NCBI GenBank assembly: GCA_964420395.1
Contig: CAYQTJ010000004.1
Span: 4,657-68,656, forward strand
Direction of reading: 5' to 3'
From: CAVSZB01 sp964420395
GTDB lineage: Bacteria; Krumholzibacteriota; Krumholzibacteriia; LZORAL124-64-63
Length of the DNA: 64,000 bases
Under the pieces are notes generated by a model. That model saw nothing but the letters and a program-made list of their open reading frames with translations. It was not told the DNA's origin and ran no database searches. Below, one piece after another: positions 26,605-34,363 of the stretch. The number at the start of each line of letters is the position of its first letter. The first letter of the stretch is position 1. Made by a program: the position numbers and the translations under genes.

Positions 26605-26633
26605 TTGACGGCGCGGCGCCCGCTCCTTAGCAT
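26605..26633 (+). promoter_or_regulatory. sigma70-type promoter of the peptide-binding lipoprotein gene
   Basis: TTGACG, 17-base spacer, TAGCAT. Predicted start near 26640, just ahead of the hairpin at 26645-26675; the gene starts at 26706. Confidence 0.6.
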
Positions 26634-26644
26634 CACGGTCCGGC

Positions 26645-26675
26645 CCGCGGCCCCTCCCAGCCGGAGGGGCCGCGG
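26645..26675 (+). other. Very stable hairpin at the 5' end of the mRNA
   Basis: Perfect 13-base arms CCGCGGCCCCTCC and GGAGGGGCCGCGG around a 5-base loop, followed by CTTTGG. Its place just downstream of the promoter suggests a 5' stabilising stem or an attenuator; it could also be the terminator of the upstream C25 gene for read-through transcripts. Confidence 0.55.
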
Positions 26676-26705
26676 CTTTGGCGGCTCCGGACGGCGGGAG
26701 AGGGC

Positions 26706-28325
26706 ATGGGCGGACGACGGGCCACGTCGCTGGCGCTGGGGGTGGCGCTGGCCGCGCTGGCCGCGCTGGGGGGCGGCGGCTGCGGTGGCGGGGGGGGCGC
26801 GGGGCCGCGCGCCGGCGGCACCGCCATCCTCGCCCTGGCGGCCGAGCCCGATCTCCTCAATCCGCTGCTCACCGGCTCCGCCTACGCGACGCAGCTGCTG
26901 GGGCTGATGCAGGACGGGCTGATCGAGATGGACGAGGACCTCGAGTTCCGTCCCCGCATCGCCAGCGGCTGGACGTTCGCTCCGGACAGCCTCTCCGTGA
27001 CTTTCCGGCTGCGACCCTGGGTCTGGTCCGACGGCGAGCCGCTGACCGCGCGCGACGTGGCGGCGAGCTTCGCCCTGCTGACCGATCCGGTCATCGCCAG
27101 CCCGCGTCGCGGGGGGCTGGCGAACGTCACCGCGGTGACGGCGCTGGATCCGGCCACGGTGCGCTACGACTTCCGGAGCCGCCGCCCGCGAACGGAGGCG
27201 CTGTTCGCCGCGGCGCACGCGCTGCTGCCGGCGCACCGGACCGCCACGCTGGAGCCTGCCCGGGTGCGGGAGTGGCCGCTCAATCAGCAACCGCTCTCCT
27301 CCGGTCCGTACCGGCTCGAGAGCTGGCAGCGCAACCGCCAGGTGGTGCTGACGCGCAACGAACGCTATCCCGGACCGCGGCCGCGGCTCGATCGACTCGT
27401 CTTCCGGATCATTCCGGACGAGACGTCGCGGCTGATCGAGTTGGAAACGGGCGGCGTCGATTTCGTGGACGAGATCCCGCCGCAGGCGGCCCGCGCCCTG
27501 GCGGCCTCGGGCCGGGCTACGGTGCTGCGGGTTGGCGGCCGGCTGGTGGGGCAGGTGCAGTGGAACCTGCGCAGTCCCCTGCTGGCCGACCGCGCGGTCC
27601 GCCGCGCCCTCTCGTTCGCCATCGATCGCGCGGCGTTCATCGACGGCCTGCTGTGCGGTTACGGGGCGCCGGCGGCGAGCCCCATCCCGCCCTGCCTCTG
27701 GGCCCACGACGCCTCGCTGCTGCCCGACCGCCACGAGCCGCAGCGGGCGCGTGACCTGCTCGACTCCGCCGGCTGGCGCGACAGCGACGGGGACGGCGTG
27801 CGCGAGCGGGATGGCCGCCGCCTGTCGCTGCTGCTGATCACCCGCAAGGGCGACCCGGTGCGGGAGGACGGCGCGGCGCTGATCGCGGCGAACCTGCGGT
27901 CGGTGGGGGTGGAGGTGCGCCCGCGGATCCTCGAATTCGGGGCGGCGCTCGACGAGGTGCGGCAGGGCCGCTTCGACGGCTACCTCGGCTATTTCCAGCC
28001 GCGGCTGGTGCCCGATCCCTCGGCCCAGTTGCGCTCCGACGCCACGGACCGCTTCAACTACGGCAGCTACGCGAGCGCCGCCGTCGATTCCCTGCTCGAC
28101 GCCGCGCTCGCCTGCCCCGACCGGGCCCGCGCCGCACCGCTCTGGCACCGCCTGCAGCGGATCGTGGCGGAGGACGCGCCGTTCGCCTTCCTCTTCTACC
28201 CGGAAACGCTCTGCGGCGTCGGCCCGCGCCTGCGGGGGGTGCGCCCGCACGTGCTGTCGCCGTTCAACAACGTGGGCGAATGGTGGATCGGCTCGCCGGA
28301 CCGCGAGGCGAAGGCCGGGCATTGA
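26706..28325 (+). CDS. Extracellular solute-binding lipoprotein, family 5 (oligopeptide/nickel type)
   Basis: A 539-residue lipoprotein with a lipobox-like ALGGGGC near residues 20-26. Family 5 features are in order: GGTAILALAAEPDLLNPLL, RPRIASGWTFAPDSLSVTFRLRPWVWSDGEPLTARDVAASF, GPYRLESW, AVRRALSFAIDRAAF and a late FLFYPETLCGVGPRLRGV. Such proteins deliver peptides, nickel chelates or sugars to Dpp/Opp-type ABC transporters. No permease or ATPase gene is next to it, so it is an orphan receptor here. The neighbouring secreted proteases make peptide uptake a reasonable inference. Confidence 0.92.
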   Translation: MGGRRATSLALGVALAALAALGGGGCGGGGGAGPRAGGTAILALAAEPDLLNPLLTGSAYATQLLGLMQDGLIEMDEDLEFRPRIASGWTFAPDSLSVTFRLRPWVWSDGEPLTARDVAASFALLTDPVIASPRRGGLANVTAVTALDPATVRYDFRSRRPRTEALFAAAHALLPAHRTATLEPARVREWPLNQQPLSSGPYRLESWQRNRQVVLTRNERYPGPRPRLDRLVFRIIPDETSRLIELETGGVDFVDEIPPQAARALAASGRATVLRVGGRLVGQVQWNLRSPLLADRAVRRALSFAIDRAAFIDGLLCGYGAPAASPIPPCLWAHDASLLPDRHEPQRARDLLDSAGWRDSDGDGVRERDGRRLSLLLITRKGDPVREDGAALIAANLRSVGVEVRPRILEFGAALDEVRQGRFDGYLGYFQPRLVPDPSAQLRSDATDRFNYGSYASAAVDSLLDAALACPDRARAAPLWHRLQRIVAEDAPFAFLFYPETLCGVGPRLRGVRPHVLSPFNNVGEWWIGSPDREAKAGH

Positions 28326-28330
28326 ACCAC

Positions 28331-28359
28331 TTGGCCCCGGGACCGATTCTCCGTATCCT
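28331..28359 (+). promoter_or_regulatory. Promoter predicted to give a leaderless mRNA
   Basis: TTGGCC, 17-base spacer, TATCCT. The -10 box ends 6 bases before the ATG at 28366, so transcription would begin at or within a base or two of the start codon. No ribosome-binding site could fit. Confidence 0.55.
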
Positions 28360-28365
28360 GTAGAC

Positions 28366-30006
28366 ATGAAAGCAAGCGTGCCGATCCGGACCGCGGTCGC
28401 CCTGGCGGGCCTGCTCGCGGCGGCCGGCTGCGGCGATTCGCCGACGCCCCCGCCACCCCCGCCGGCGGGCTATGTCTTCACCCCCGCGGGCGACGACGTG
28501 ACCGTGCTGTACGAGGGGCAGGTCGACTTCTCGGTGCGCACGGCGGCGGGGGGCGAGGTGGCGGCCGTCTTCCGGCGGGGGGACACGGTCCTCGCCACCG
28601 GCAGTTCCTACGCCTACGCCGGGACACGGGCCGGGCGGGACTCGCTGCGGGCCGAGGTGCCGGGGGCGCCGGCCGGCGTGAAGGACTGGCGGATCTGGGT
28701 GGAGAGCGGGTACGGCGACCGCCCCGCGCCGGTGCTCGCGTTGACGGCGGTGATCGGCGCGCGGCCGGGAACGCTGCGCGTGAACTGGCTGCGCGCCGCG
28801 CCCGAGCTCAACCCGCTGCCGGTCGCCCGCTACCTGGTGGGGCTGGGTCGGGACGGGCCGTTGACCGAGCTGAACTGGGACGTGGCGGAGCTGCTGGAAG
28901 AGGTGCCGAGCCTCGAAGCGACGGTCGGGTACGGGCGCGACTATGCCGGACTGGCCGGCGGCGACACGGTCTGGGTGGGGGTGCGCGCCGAGGACGAGGC
29001 CGGCCGCCTCTCGCCGCTGGGGCCGGTGCCCCGGGTCCGGGTGGCGGGGGCGTACCGCATCGTCGGGACGGCCATCGGGATCGCGGGCGAGCCGCTCGTG
29101 GGAATCCTCGCCAGCGTTGGCGAGGCGCCGGAACTGCGGGCCATCACCGCGGACGGCGGCGGCTTCGACCTGCCGCGGCCGGCGCTCGTGCCCGAGGGCT
29201 TCCGGGACATCGACCGGTACGTGCTGTCGGTGCGCGACGAGACCGGCCCGGACATCGGCACGTACTACGACGTCCGGACCGACACGCTGTCGGCCGCCGA
29301 TTCCTACCCGCGACCGATCACGCTGGTCGCCGCGCGGACCGCGCAGGGCGATCCACTCCTCGACCCGGACTGCGCCGCGCTGGTCTACCAGGGGGAGTTC
29401 CTCACCTTCCTGAAGCGGATGACCTTCACGGGCATGGGCGGGAACACCCGGCTCTATCGCTGGGGCCACTATCCGATCACCTACTGGGTGCAGCCGACGG
29501 GCGACTGGACGGCCCCGGGCGGCTTCGAGATGGGCCCGCTCGCGCGGGCCGCCGCCGCCGCCTGGAACGCCCGGCTCGGGGGGACCTTCTTCACGGAATC
29601 GGCGGACAGCGTCGCGGCGGACCTGAAGGTTGTCTTCAAGTCCCTCGGCGGCACGATCTACGGACTCACGGAGATCGTGGCGCCGTACTACGCGGCAATC
29701 AACACCATCGTGCCGACCAAGATGAAGATCACGCTGTCGCGCGAATTCACGCGCCTGGCCTATGCGCAGGGGGTGGTGCTGCACGAGTTCGGCCACGCGC
29801 TCTGCATCGGCAACCACAGCGAATGCCCCGGCTACATGCACATCATGAGAATCGGCGCGCACGACGTGCCGCTCAGCCCCGAAATCCCGGGCGTCGATAC
29901 GCAGGGCGAGATGGAGGCGGCCATCAGCGACGACGAGGTGCGCCTCGTGCACTACATCCGCAATCTCCCGCAGGGCGTCAACATGAATCAATATTTGCTT
30001 GACTGA
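28366..30006 (+). CDS. Secreted lipoprotein with a zinc metalloprotease (metzincin-like) domain
   Basis: A 546-residue protein with a lipobox-type N-terminus (LLAAAGCGDS) followed by a Pro-rich linker. The middle has fibronectin-like and carboxypeptidase-regulatory-like beta domains (for example GTAIGIAGEPLVGILASV). The C-terminal domain contains the zinc signature HEFGHALCIGNH at about 473-484, followed by YMHIMR, which could form the Met-turn. The third His is one place later than in the standard HExxHxxGxxH, as in HEFGHALGLWGH-type proteins. It would be a surface-anchored protease. Its promoter places the transcript start at the ATG. Confidence 0.78.
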   Translation: MKASVPIRTAVALAGLLAAAGCGDSPTPPPPPPAGYVFTPAGDDVTVLYEGQVDFSVRTAAGGEVAAVFRRGDTVLATGSSYAYAGTRAGRDSLRAEVPGAPAGVKDWRIWVESGYGDRPAPVLALTAVIGARPGTLRVNWLRAAPELNPLPVARYLVGLGRDGPLTELNWDVAELLEEVPSLEATVGYGRDYAGLAGGDTVWVGVRAEDEAGRLSPLGPVPRVRVAGAYRIVGTAIGIAGEPLVGILASVGEAPELRAITADGGGFDLPRPALVPEGFRDIDRYVLSVRDETGPDIGTYYDVRTDTLSAADSYPRPITLVAARTAQGDPLLDPDCAALVYQGEFLTFLKRMTFTGMGGNTRLYRWGHYPITYWVQPTGDWTAPGGFEMGPLARAAAAAWNARLGGTFFTESADSVAADLKVVFKSLGGTIYGLTEIVAPYYAAINTIVPTKMKITLSREFTRLAYAQGVVLHEFGHALCIGNHSECPGYMHIMRIGAHDVPLSPEIPGVDTQGEMEAAISDDEVRLVHYIRNLPQGVNMNQYLLD

Positions 30007-30093
30007 ATTCCCCCTCCGCCCGAGCATTCCGACATTACACCAGCGACGCGACCGGTAATAATCGTCGGGCGCGTCCGGCGATGGGCGGCGCCG

Positions 30094-30438
30094 TCAGCCG
30101 GGGGGCCAGCCGAGACGACGTCCGGCCAGCAGATGCAGGTGCAGGTGGGGCACGGTCTGACCCGCCGCTTCGCCGCAGTTGATGACCAGCCTGTAGCCCG
30201 CGGACTCCAGCCCGAGTTCGCGGGCCAGGCGCGCGGCCGTCGTGGCGAGTCGCCCGAGCAGCCCGGCGTCGTCGTCGGCGAGGTCGGCCAGGGAGGCGAC
30301 GTGCCGGCGCGGGATCAGCAGGAGGTGCGTCGGCGCCTGCGGGTTGACGTCGTGGAAGGCCACGACCGCCTCGTCGCTGTAGGCCTGCCGGCTCGGGATG
30401 CGTCCGGCGGCGATCTCGCAGAACAGGCACTTTTCCAT
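30094..30438 (-). CDS. HIT (histidine triad) family nucleotide hydrolase
   Basis: A 114-residue protein of standard HIT size. It opens KCLFCEIAAGRIPS with the CxxC of Hint-type proteins and ends with the triad HLHLHLLAGR. HIT proteins hydrolyse AMP-lysine-type phosphoramidates and other nucleotide conjugates. The start at 30438 is chosen because GGGAGG lies 6 bases upstream on the minus strand and the protein then begins as the family does; the longer frame to 30483 lacks this. It is convergent with the metalloprotease gene and divergent from the PfkB kinase gene. Confidence 0.93.
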   Translation of the reverse strand: MEKCLFCEIAAGRIPSRQAYSDEAVVAFHDVNPQAPTHLLLIPRRHVASLADLADDDAGLLGRLATTAARLARELGLESAGYRLVINCGEAAGQTVPHLHLHLLAGRRLGWPPG

Positions 30439-30489
30439 CGGATGCCTCCCGGCGGCCGCCGGCGTTTCCGGCAGCGCGGCCACGGAGGC

Positions 30490-30519
30490 AGCCTACCACG
30501 CCGCCGCCGCGGGCGGCAA
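30490..30519 (-). promoter_or_regulatory. Possible promoter of the HIT gene
   Basis: On the minus strand TTGCCG (30519-30514), 18-base spacer, TAGGCT (30495-30490). About 50 bases upstream of the start at 30438. Confidence 0.4.
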
Positions 30520-30531
30520 CGGGGAGTGGGC

Positions 30532-31467
30532 ATGCCATCGCTGCTGGTGGTCGGCTACAACGCCTGGGATCTGCTGGCGCCGCTGCCGGCTCCCATCCCC
30601 CGCGACGCCAAGCTCGAAACGCCGGGCCTGACCATGGGGGGGGGAGGGCCGGCGGCCACCGCCGCGGTGGCGCTGGCGCGGCTCGGCGCGCGGGTCCGCC
30701 TGGTCACGCCGCTGGCGGACGATCTCGCGGGGCGGCTGCAGCGGCAGGAACTGGTCTCCGCCGGGGTGGACCTGGCCCTCTCGCCGGCGCGTCCCGGCGG
30801 CGCCTCGCCCCTGGCCGTCAGCCTGATCGACGCCGACGGCTCGCGCGCGATCCTCTGGCGCCGGGGCGATCTCGAACCGCTCGCGGCGTCGGAAGTCGCG
30901 GCGGACTGGCTGGACGGCACGGACGCGCTGCTGTGCGACAGCCACGAACCGGTCGCCGCCGGGGCGCTGGCGCGGGCGGCGCGCGCCCGCGGCGTGCCGG
31001 TGGTGCTGGACGGTGGCAGCGTGCGCCCCGGGCTGGCCGAACTCGTGGCGCTGTGCGACGACGTGATCGGCTCCGCCGCCTTCGCGACGTCCCTGACCGG
31101 CGAGCCCGACCCGGGAGAGGCGCTGCGGGCGCTGGCTCGCCGCGGTCCCGGCCGCGTGGCCGCCACTTTCGGACCGGCCGGCTGCCTGCGGCTGGCCGAC
31201 GGCCAACTGGCGCACCGGCCGGCCTTCGCCGTCCCGGTGGTCGATACGACCGGTGCGGGCGATGCCTTCCACGCCGGCTACGCCTTCGCGCGCAGCCTCG
31301 GCCGCGACTTCGATGGCTGCCTCGCCTGGGGCGCCGCCGTGGCGGCGCTCGGCTGCCGCGCGCTCGGCGGCCGGGCGGGGCTTCCTGACCGGGCGGAGGC
31401 GGAGGCGCTGCTGCGGCACGGGCGGTTCCGGGCGGAGCGGCCGGTCTGGCGCGGGCGGCCCGACTGA
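30532..31467 (+). CDS. PfkB/ribokinase family sugar kinase
   Basis: A 311-residue kinase of the ribokinase fold. It has the N-terminal GGGGPAATAAVALARLG substrate-binding signature (about residue 36) and the C-terminal anion hole and catalytic base PVVDTTGAGDAFHAGYAFA (catalytic Asp in GAGD). It phosphorylates a sugar or nucleoside with ATP. Nothing in the neighbourhood fixes the substrate. The ATG at 30532 follows GGGGAG; longer in-frame starts run into the HIT gene on the other strand and are rejected. Confidence 0.9.
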   Translation: MPSLLVVGYNAWDLLAPLPAPIPRDAKLETPGLTMGGGGPAATAAVALARLGARVRLVTPLADDLAGRLQRQELVSAGVDLALSPARPGGASPLAVSLIDADGSRAILWRRGDLEPLAASEVAADWLDGTDALLCDSHEPVAAGALARAARARGVPVVLDGGSVRPGLAELVALCDDVIGSAAFATSLTGEPDPGEALRALARRGPGRVAATFGPAGCLRLADGQLAHRPAFAVPVVDTTGAGDAFHAGYAFARSLGRDFDGCLAWGAAVAALGCRALGGRAGLPDRAEAEALLRHGRFRAERPVWRGRPD

Positions 31468-31482
31468 GGCGCCGATCGGGGC

Positions 31483-31511
31483 TGGACTTTCGTCTATGTT
31501 TCGCCTATCAT
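31483..31511 (+). promoter_or_regulatory. Promoter of lexA
   Basis: TGGACT, 17-base spacer, TATCAT, about 57 bases before the lexA ATG. The direct repeat at 31488-31509 fills the spacer and enters the -10 box. Confidence 0.5.
31488..31509 (+). promoter_or_regulatory. Candidate LexA operator: two abutting 11-base direct repeats
   Basis: TTTCGTCTATG (31488-31498) is followed directly by TTTCGCCTATC (31499-31509), 9 of 11 positions identical. This contains TTCG-N7-TTCG, the same geometry as the alphaproteobacterial LexA box GTTC-N7-GTTC. It covers the lexA promoter spacer and most of the -10 box, where autorepression would act. Confidence 0.5.
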
Positions 31512-31567
31512 GAGCTGCAGGGCGCGGCGAGCCGCCGCGCCGCAACGCGTCGACCGGAGGCCGGAGC

Positions 31568-32170
31568 ATGGGACTGACGCCGCGCCAGGCGGAGATCCTG
31601 ACCTTCATCGAGGACTACACCCGCCGCCACGGCTACGCGCCGACGCTCGTGGAGATCGCGCAGCGCCTGTCGCTCTCGTCCGTGGCCACCGTGCACAAGC
31701 ATGTCAGCCGGCTGGTGGAGCAGGGACGCCTGCGACACGGACGGCACGCGCGACGGGAGCTCGAGGTGGTGGCCCTCCCCGGCGTCCGCGCCGCCCGGAC
31801 CGTGCCGCTGCTCGGCGCCGTGGCGGCGGGCCGTCCCATCGAGCCGCTGCCGGAGACGGAGCAGCTCGAACTTCCGGAGGGCTGGCTCGGCCGCGCCCGC
31901 ACCTACGCGCTGCGCGTGCGGGGCGATTCGATGATCGAAGAGCAGATCCGCGACGGCGACGTCGTCATCGTCGAGGAGCGCGAAACCGCGCGCAACGGGG
32001 AGACGGTCATTGCGCTCGTGGACGGCGAAGGGGTCACGGTGAAGCGGTACCGGCGCGACGGCGGCCTGATCCGACTCGAACCGGCCAACCACGAGCTCTC
32101 CCCGCTCGTGCTGCCGGAGGAGCGGGTGCGTGTGCAGGGCGTCGTCATCGGCGTGCTCAGGCGCCTCTAG
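31568..32170 (+). CDS. lexA: LexA SOS repressor
   Basis: A 200-residue LexA of standard length. The N-terminal winged helix starts MGLTPRQAEILTFIEDYTRRHGYAPTL-like and has the recognition helix region SVATVHKHVSRLV. The autocleavage site is the A-G bond in AVAAGRP (87-88). The catalytic Ser is in RGDSMIEE (S121) and the Lys in VTVKRY (K159), 38 apart as expected. It represses DNA-damage genes until RecA-stimulated self-cleavage. GGAGG precedes the ATG. A Y-family polymerase relative overlaps its 3' end by 41 bases. Confidence 0.96.
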   Translation: MGLTPRQAEILTFIEDYTRRHGYAPTLVEIAQRLSLSSVATVHKHVSRLVEQGRLRHGRHARRELEVVALPGVRAARTVPLLGAVAAGRPIEPLPETEQLELPEGWLGRARTYALRVRGDSMIEEQIRDGDVVIVEERETARNGETVIALVDGEGVTVKRYRRDGGLIRLEPANHELSPLVLPEERVRVQGVVIGVLRRL

Positions 32171-33203
32171 CGGCGGGGGGCGGGAGCGCCCGCCGCGCTG
32201 CCTGCTCCACCTGCGTCCCCGCGATCCCGCCTGGGGGCGCTCCGCGGTGGCGTTCCACTGCGACCGCTGGGCGCCCGCCTGGGAGGCGGCCGACGGCGGC
32301 GTCCACCTCGACCTGACCGGCACCGGCCGGCTGTACGGCCGTGGCGCGGATGGCCCGGTGCGTCTCTGCCGCGAGGCGGTCCGCGTCTGGGGGCCGCTGG
32401 CGGCGGGCGCCGCCCCCTCGCGCCTGGCCGCCGCGCTCGCCTCGCGCTGCGTGGCGGGCGAGGCGGGCGCCGGCGCGCTCCTGTACCTCCCCCCGACCGG
32501 CGTGCCCGGCTTCCTCGCCCCCTATCCGCTGAGCGTGCTGGGCGTTCGCCATGCCGCAGCCGTGACCCTGCTGACGGGGCGGGGCGTGCGGACGCTGGGG
32601 GACCTGCAGGCACTGCCGCCGGCGCTGCTGGCCGGTCTGCTCGGAGCGGAGGGAGCCTGGATCGCCGCGACCGCGGCGGGGGACGACGCGGCGCCGCTGG
32701 GCCGGGAGCGCCCCGCCGGCCGGCCGGTGGTGGCGGTCCGTCTGGCGCGGCCGCTGACCGGCGGCGAGGGGACGACGGCGCTGCTGCAGGCGGTGGCGGC
32801 GCGCGCCCTGCTGGGCTCGCCCGAAGGACCGTCCGGGCGCGCGTCCTGGACCCTGCGGGTGCGCCGGGACGGGGCCTGGGAGCAGAGCGCGCTGGCCGGG
32901 GCACCCCTGCCCGACACCCTCGCCGGCTGGCGACGACTGCTGTCGCTGCTGTGGCGTCGGCTGCCGTCGCGCCGCGCCGGCGTGACCGCGCTGACGCTGT
33001 TGCCGGGACCGCGGTGCGTGGCGCCGGGCGGGACACAGGGGGACTGCTTCGCTTCCGGCGCCGATGGCCGGCTCACCAGGGGGTGGCGCCGCGTCGGCGC
33101 ACCGCGGGCGCTCCACCCGGCCGCCGAGGAGTCGCTGCGGCGGTGGGGCGCCGTCTGGGACGAGGGGGAGGGGCCGCGGGGCGGGGGTTCCCCGTCCGGT
33201 TAG
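32130..33203 (+). CDS. Degenerate Y-family DNA polymerase-like protein (ImuB-like)
   Basis: A 357-residue protein starting at a GTG inside lexA with GGAGGAG 7 bases upstream. It keeps pieces of a Y-family polymerase: GGVHLDLTGTGRLYG (about 57-70, the palm motif normally containing SxDE), an APSRLAAALAS helix (95-105), and the helix-hairpin-helix LGVRHAAAVTLLTGRGVRTLGDLQALP (about 137-163). A little-finger-like region follows. The first palm motif with its metal-binding Asp is missing and the Asp-Glu pair of the second is not conserved, so it should be inactive as a polymerase. ImuB proteins are similarly dead and act as clamp-binding adaptors for DnaE2. No ImuA or DnaE2 is encoded nearby. Confidence 0.68.
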   Translation: MCRASSSACSGASSGGGRERPPRCLLHLRPRDPAWGRSAVAFHCDRWAPAWEAADGGVHLDLTGTGRLYGRGADGPVRLCREAVRVWGPLAAGAAPSRLAAALASRCVAGEAGAGALLYLPPTGVPGFLAPYPLSVLGVRHAAAVTLLTGRGVRTLGDLQALPPALLAGLLGAEGAWIAATAAGDDAAPLGRERPAGRPVVAVRLARPLTGGEGTTALLQAVAARALLGSPEGPSGRASWTLRVRRDGAWEQSALAGAPLPDTLAGWRRLLSLLWRRLPSRRAGVTALTLLPGPRCVAPGGTQGDCFASGADGRLTRGWRRVGAPRALHPAAEESLRRWGAVWDEGEGPRGGGSPSG

Positions 33204-34201
33204 AAGAGCGTGGGTGCGGCATCGCCGCCACCGCGCCGGCCCGCCGCGCGGGGGGCGGCAGCCGGTAGGTCGGGAAACGGCCGGAGCTGCCGGGGATAGG
33301 CGGCGCGCAGCCCGGCCGGCACGGCGGGCGACAGGCCGCTCCAGAGCCGCTGCAACTGCAGCGCGTTCACCACGGCCTGTCCCCGGAAGTGGTTGTTCGC
33401 GATCACGTGGATCGCCGCGCCGGCCGGCAGGCGCGCGGCGGCCGCGCTCAACCGGGCCAGCAGGCCGCTCAACTCGGCGTCATCGTAGAGGTAGTCGTAG
33501 CGCGCATCGCGACCGGCGTCCGGGGCGAACCACGCGGCGCTGTTGCGGCCGTGCAGACGGACGTAGAGCGGTGCCGTCGCCCCGGGCGGTGGGGGCGGCC
33601 CTCCGAGCGCCGCCGCCAGGGCGTCGTCGGTCGACAGGTTGCCGCGCAGCGGCGGCTGGTCGCAGACGACGGGCCGGATGGGTGGCGAGGCGCCCCAGGC
33701 GGCGTGCCGCACCTCGATGGCGAGCGGCCAGCCGGCGTCGGCGGCGGCGCGCGCCAGTTCGGACAGCCGCTGCGCCCCGGCGGGCGAGGCGCGCAGCGAC
33801 CAGGGGAACTGCAGCAACAGCGCCCCGAGGCGGCCGGCGTCGCGCGCCGGCCGGAAGGGGCCGGTCGCGTCGAGCAGGGCGTGCGGCGACGGCGGGGCAC
33901 CGCCGTGGCTGAGTCGGCGGTGCAGCTTGAAGTTCCAGCGGAAGTCGGGACGGCTCTCCACCCGGCGGCACCAGGACTCGACCTGGCGCGCCGACACGTC
34001 GCGGTAGAACGTGGCGTTGACCTCGACGGTGGCGAACAGCGTCGCCAGCAGGTCGAGCGGGTGGAAGCCGCGCGGACGTGGCCGGGGATAGACGATCCCC
34101 TCCCAGTCGGCATAGCTCCAGCCGGCGGGCCCGAAGCGGACCTCCGGTCCGGGCGCGGTCTTTCCCCCGGCCGGGCCGGGAGCCTCAGGCGCAACGTGCA
34201 T
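33200..34201 (-). CDS. DUF72 (YecE-like) protein
   Basis: A 333-residue protein with a TIM-barrel-like DUF72 domain. It has the N-terminal VRFGPAGWSYADWEGIVYP, VEVNATFYRDVS, FRWNFKLHRRLSH, a QFPWSLR strand, LAIEVRHAAW, LYVRLHGRN and the C-terminal signature NNHFRGQAVVNALQL. The biochemical role of the family is unknown. The protein ends APTLF; many members end in a short hydrophobic motif that could contact the sliding clamp, but here that is speculation. Its stop overlaps the stop of the polymerase-like gene tail to tail. Confidence 0.9.
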   Translation of the reverse strand: MHVAPEAPGPAGGKTAPGPEVRFGPAGWSYADWEGIVYPRPRPRGFHPLDLLATLFATVEVNATFYRDVSARQVESWCRRVESRPDFRWNFKLHRRLSHGGAPPSPHALLDATGPFRPARDAGRLGALLLQFPWSLRASPAGAQRLSELARAAADAGWPLAIEVRHAAWGASPPIRPVVCDQPPLRGNLSTDDALAAALGGPPPPPGATAPLYVRLHGRNSAAWFAPDAGRDARYDYLYDDAELSGLLARLSAAAARLPAGAAIHVIANNHFRGQAVVNALQLQRLWSGLSPAVPAGLRAAYPRQLRPFPDLPAAAPRAAGRRGGGDAAPTLF

Positions 34202-34290
34202 CGCGACCCCCGCCGCGCCCCGGGCGGGGGCGGCGCGCGATTGTAGGCCGGACGGGCCCGGCGGGCAATGCCGTGGCGGCGCGGTCGCGG

Positions 34291-34319
34291 TTGACGCTGT
34301 GCCCGCGCCCCGTTAACAT
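34291..34319 (+). promoter_or_regulatory. sigma70-type promoter of the hsp20-lon operon
   Basis: TTGACG, 17-base spacer, TAACAT. Predicted start near 34326, about 38 bases before the ATG at 34364. I see no CIRCE element (TTAGCACTC-type inverted repeat) nearby. Confidence 0.68.
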
Positions 34320-34363
34320 CCGATCGGCAAATGTCTTGTCGCGGACCAGTCAGGGGGGACGCC

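Noticed and set aside
30007..30093. Bidirectional terminator between the metalloprotease and HIT genes
   Set aside because: GACGCG and CGCGTC can pair across about 19 bases, but the stem is short and there is no T tract on either strand, so I did not list it.
34202..34363. A CIRCE-type heat-shock element before hsp20
   Set aside because: No TTAGCACTC-N9-GAGTGCTAA-like inverted repeat is visible; only a sigma70-type promoter is seen.
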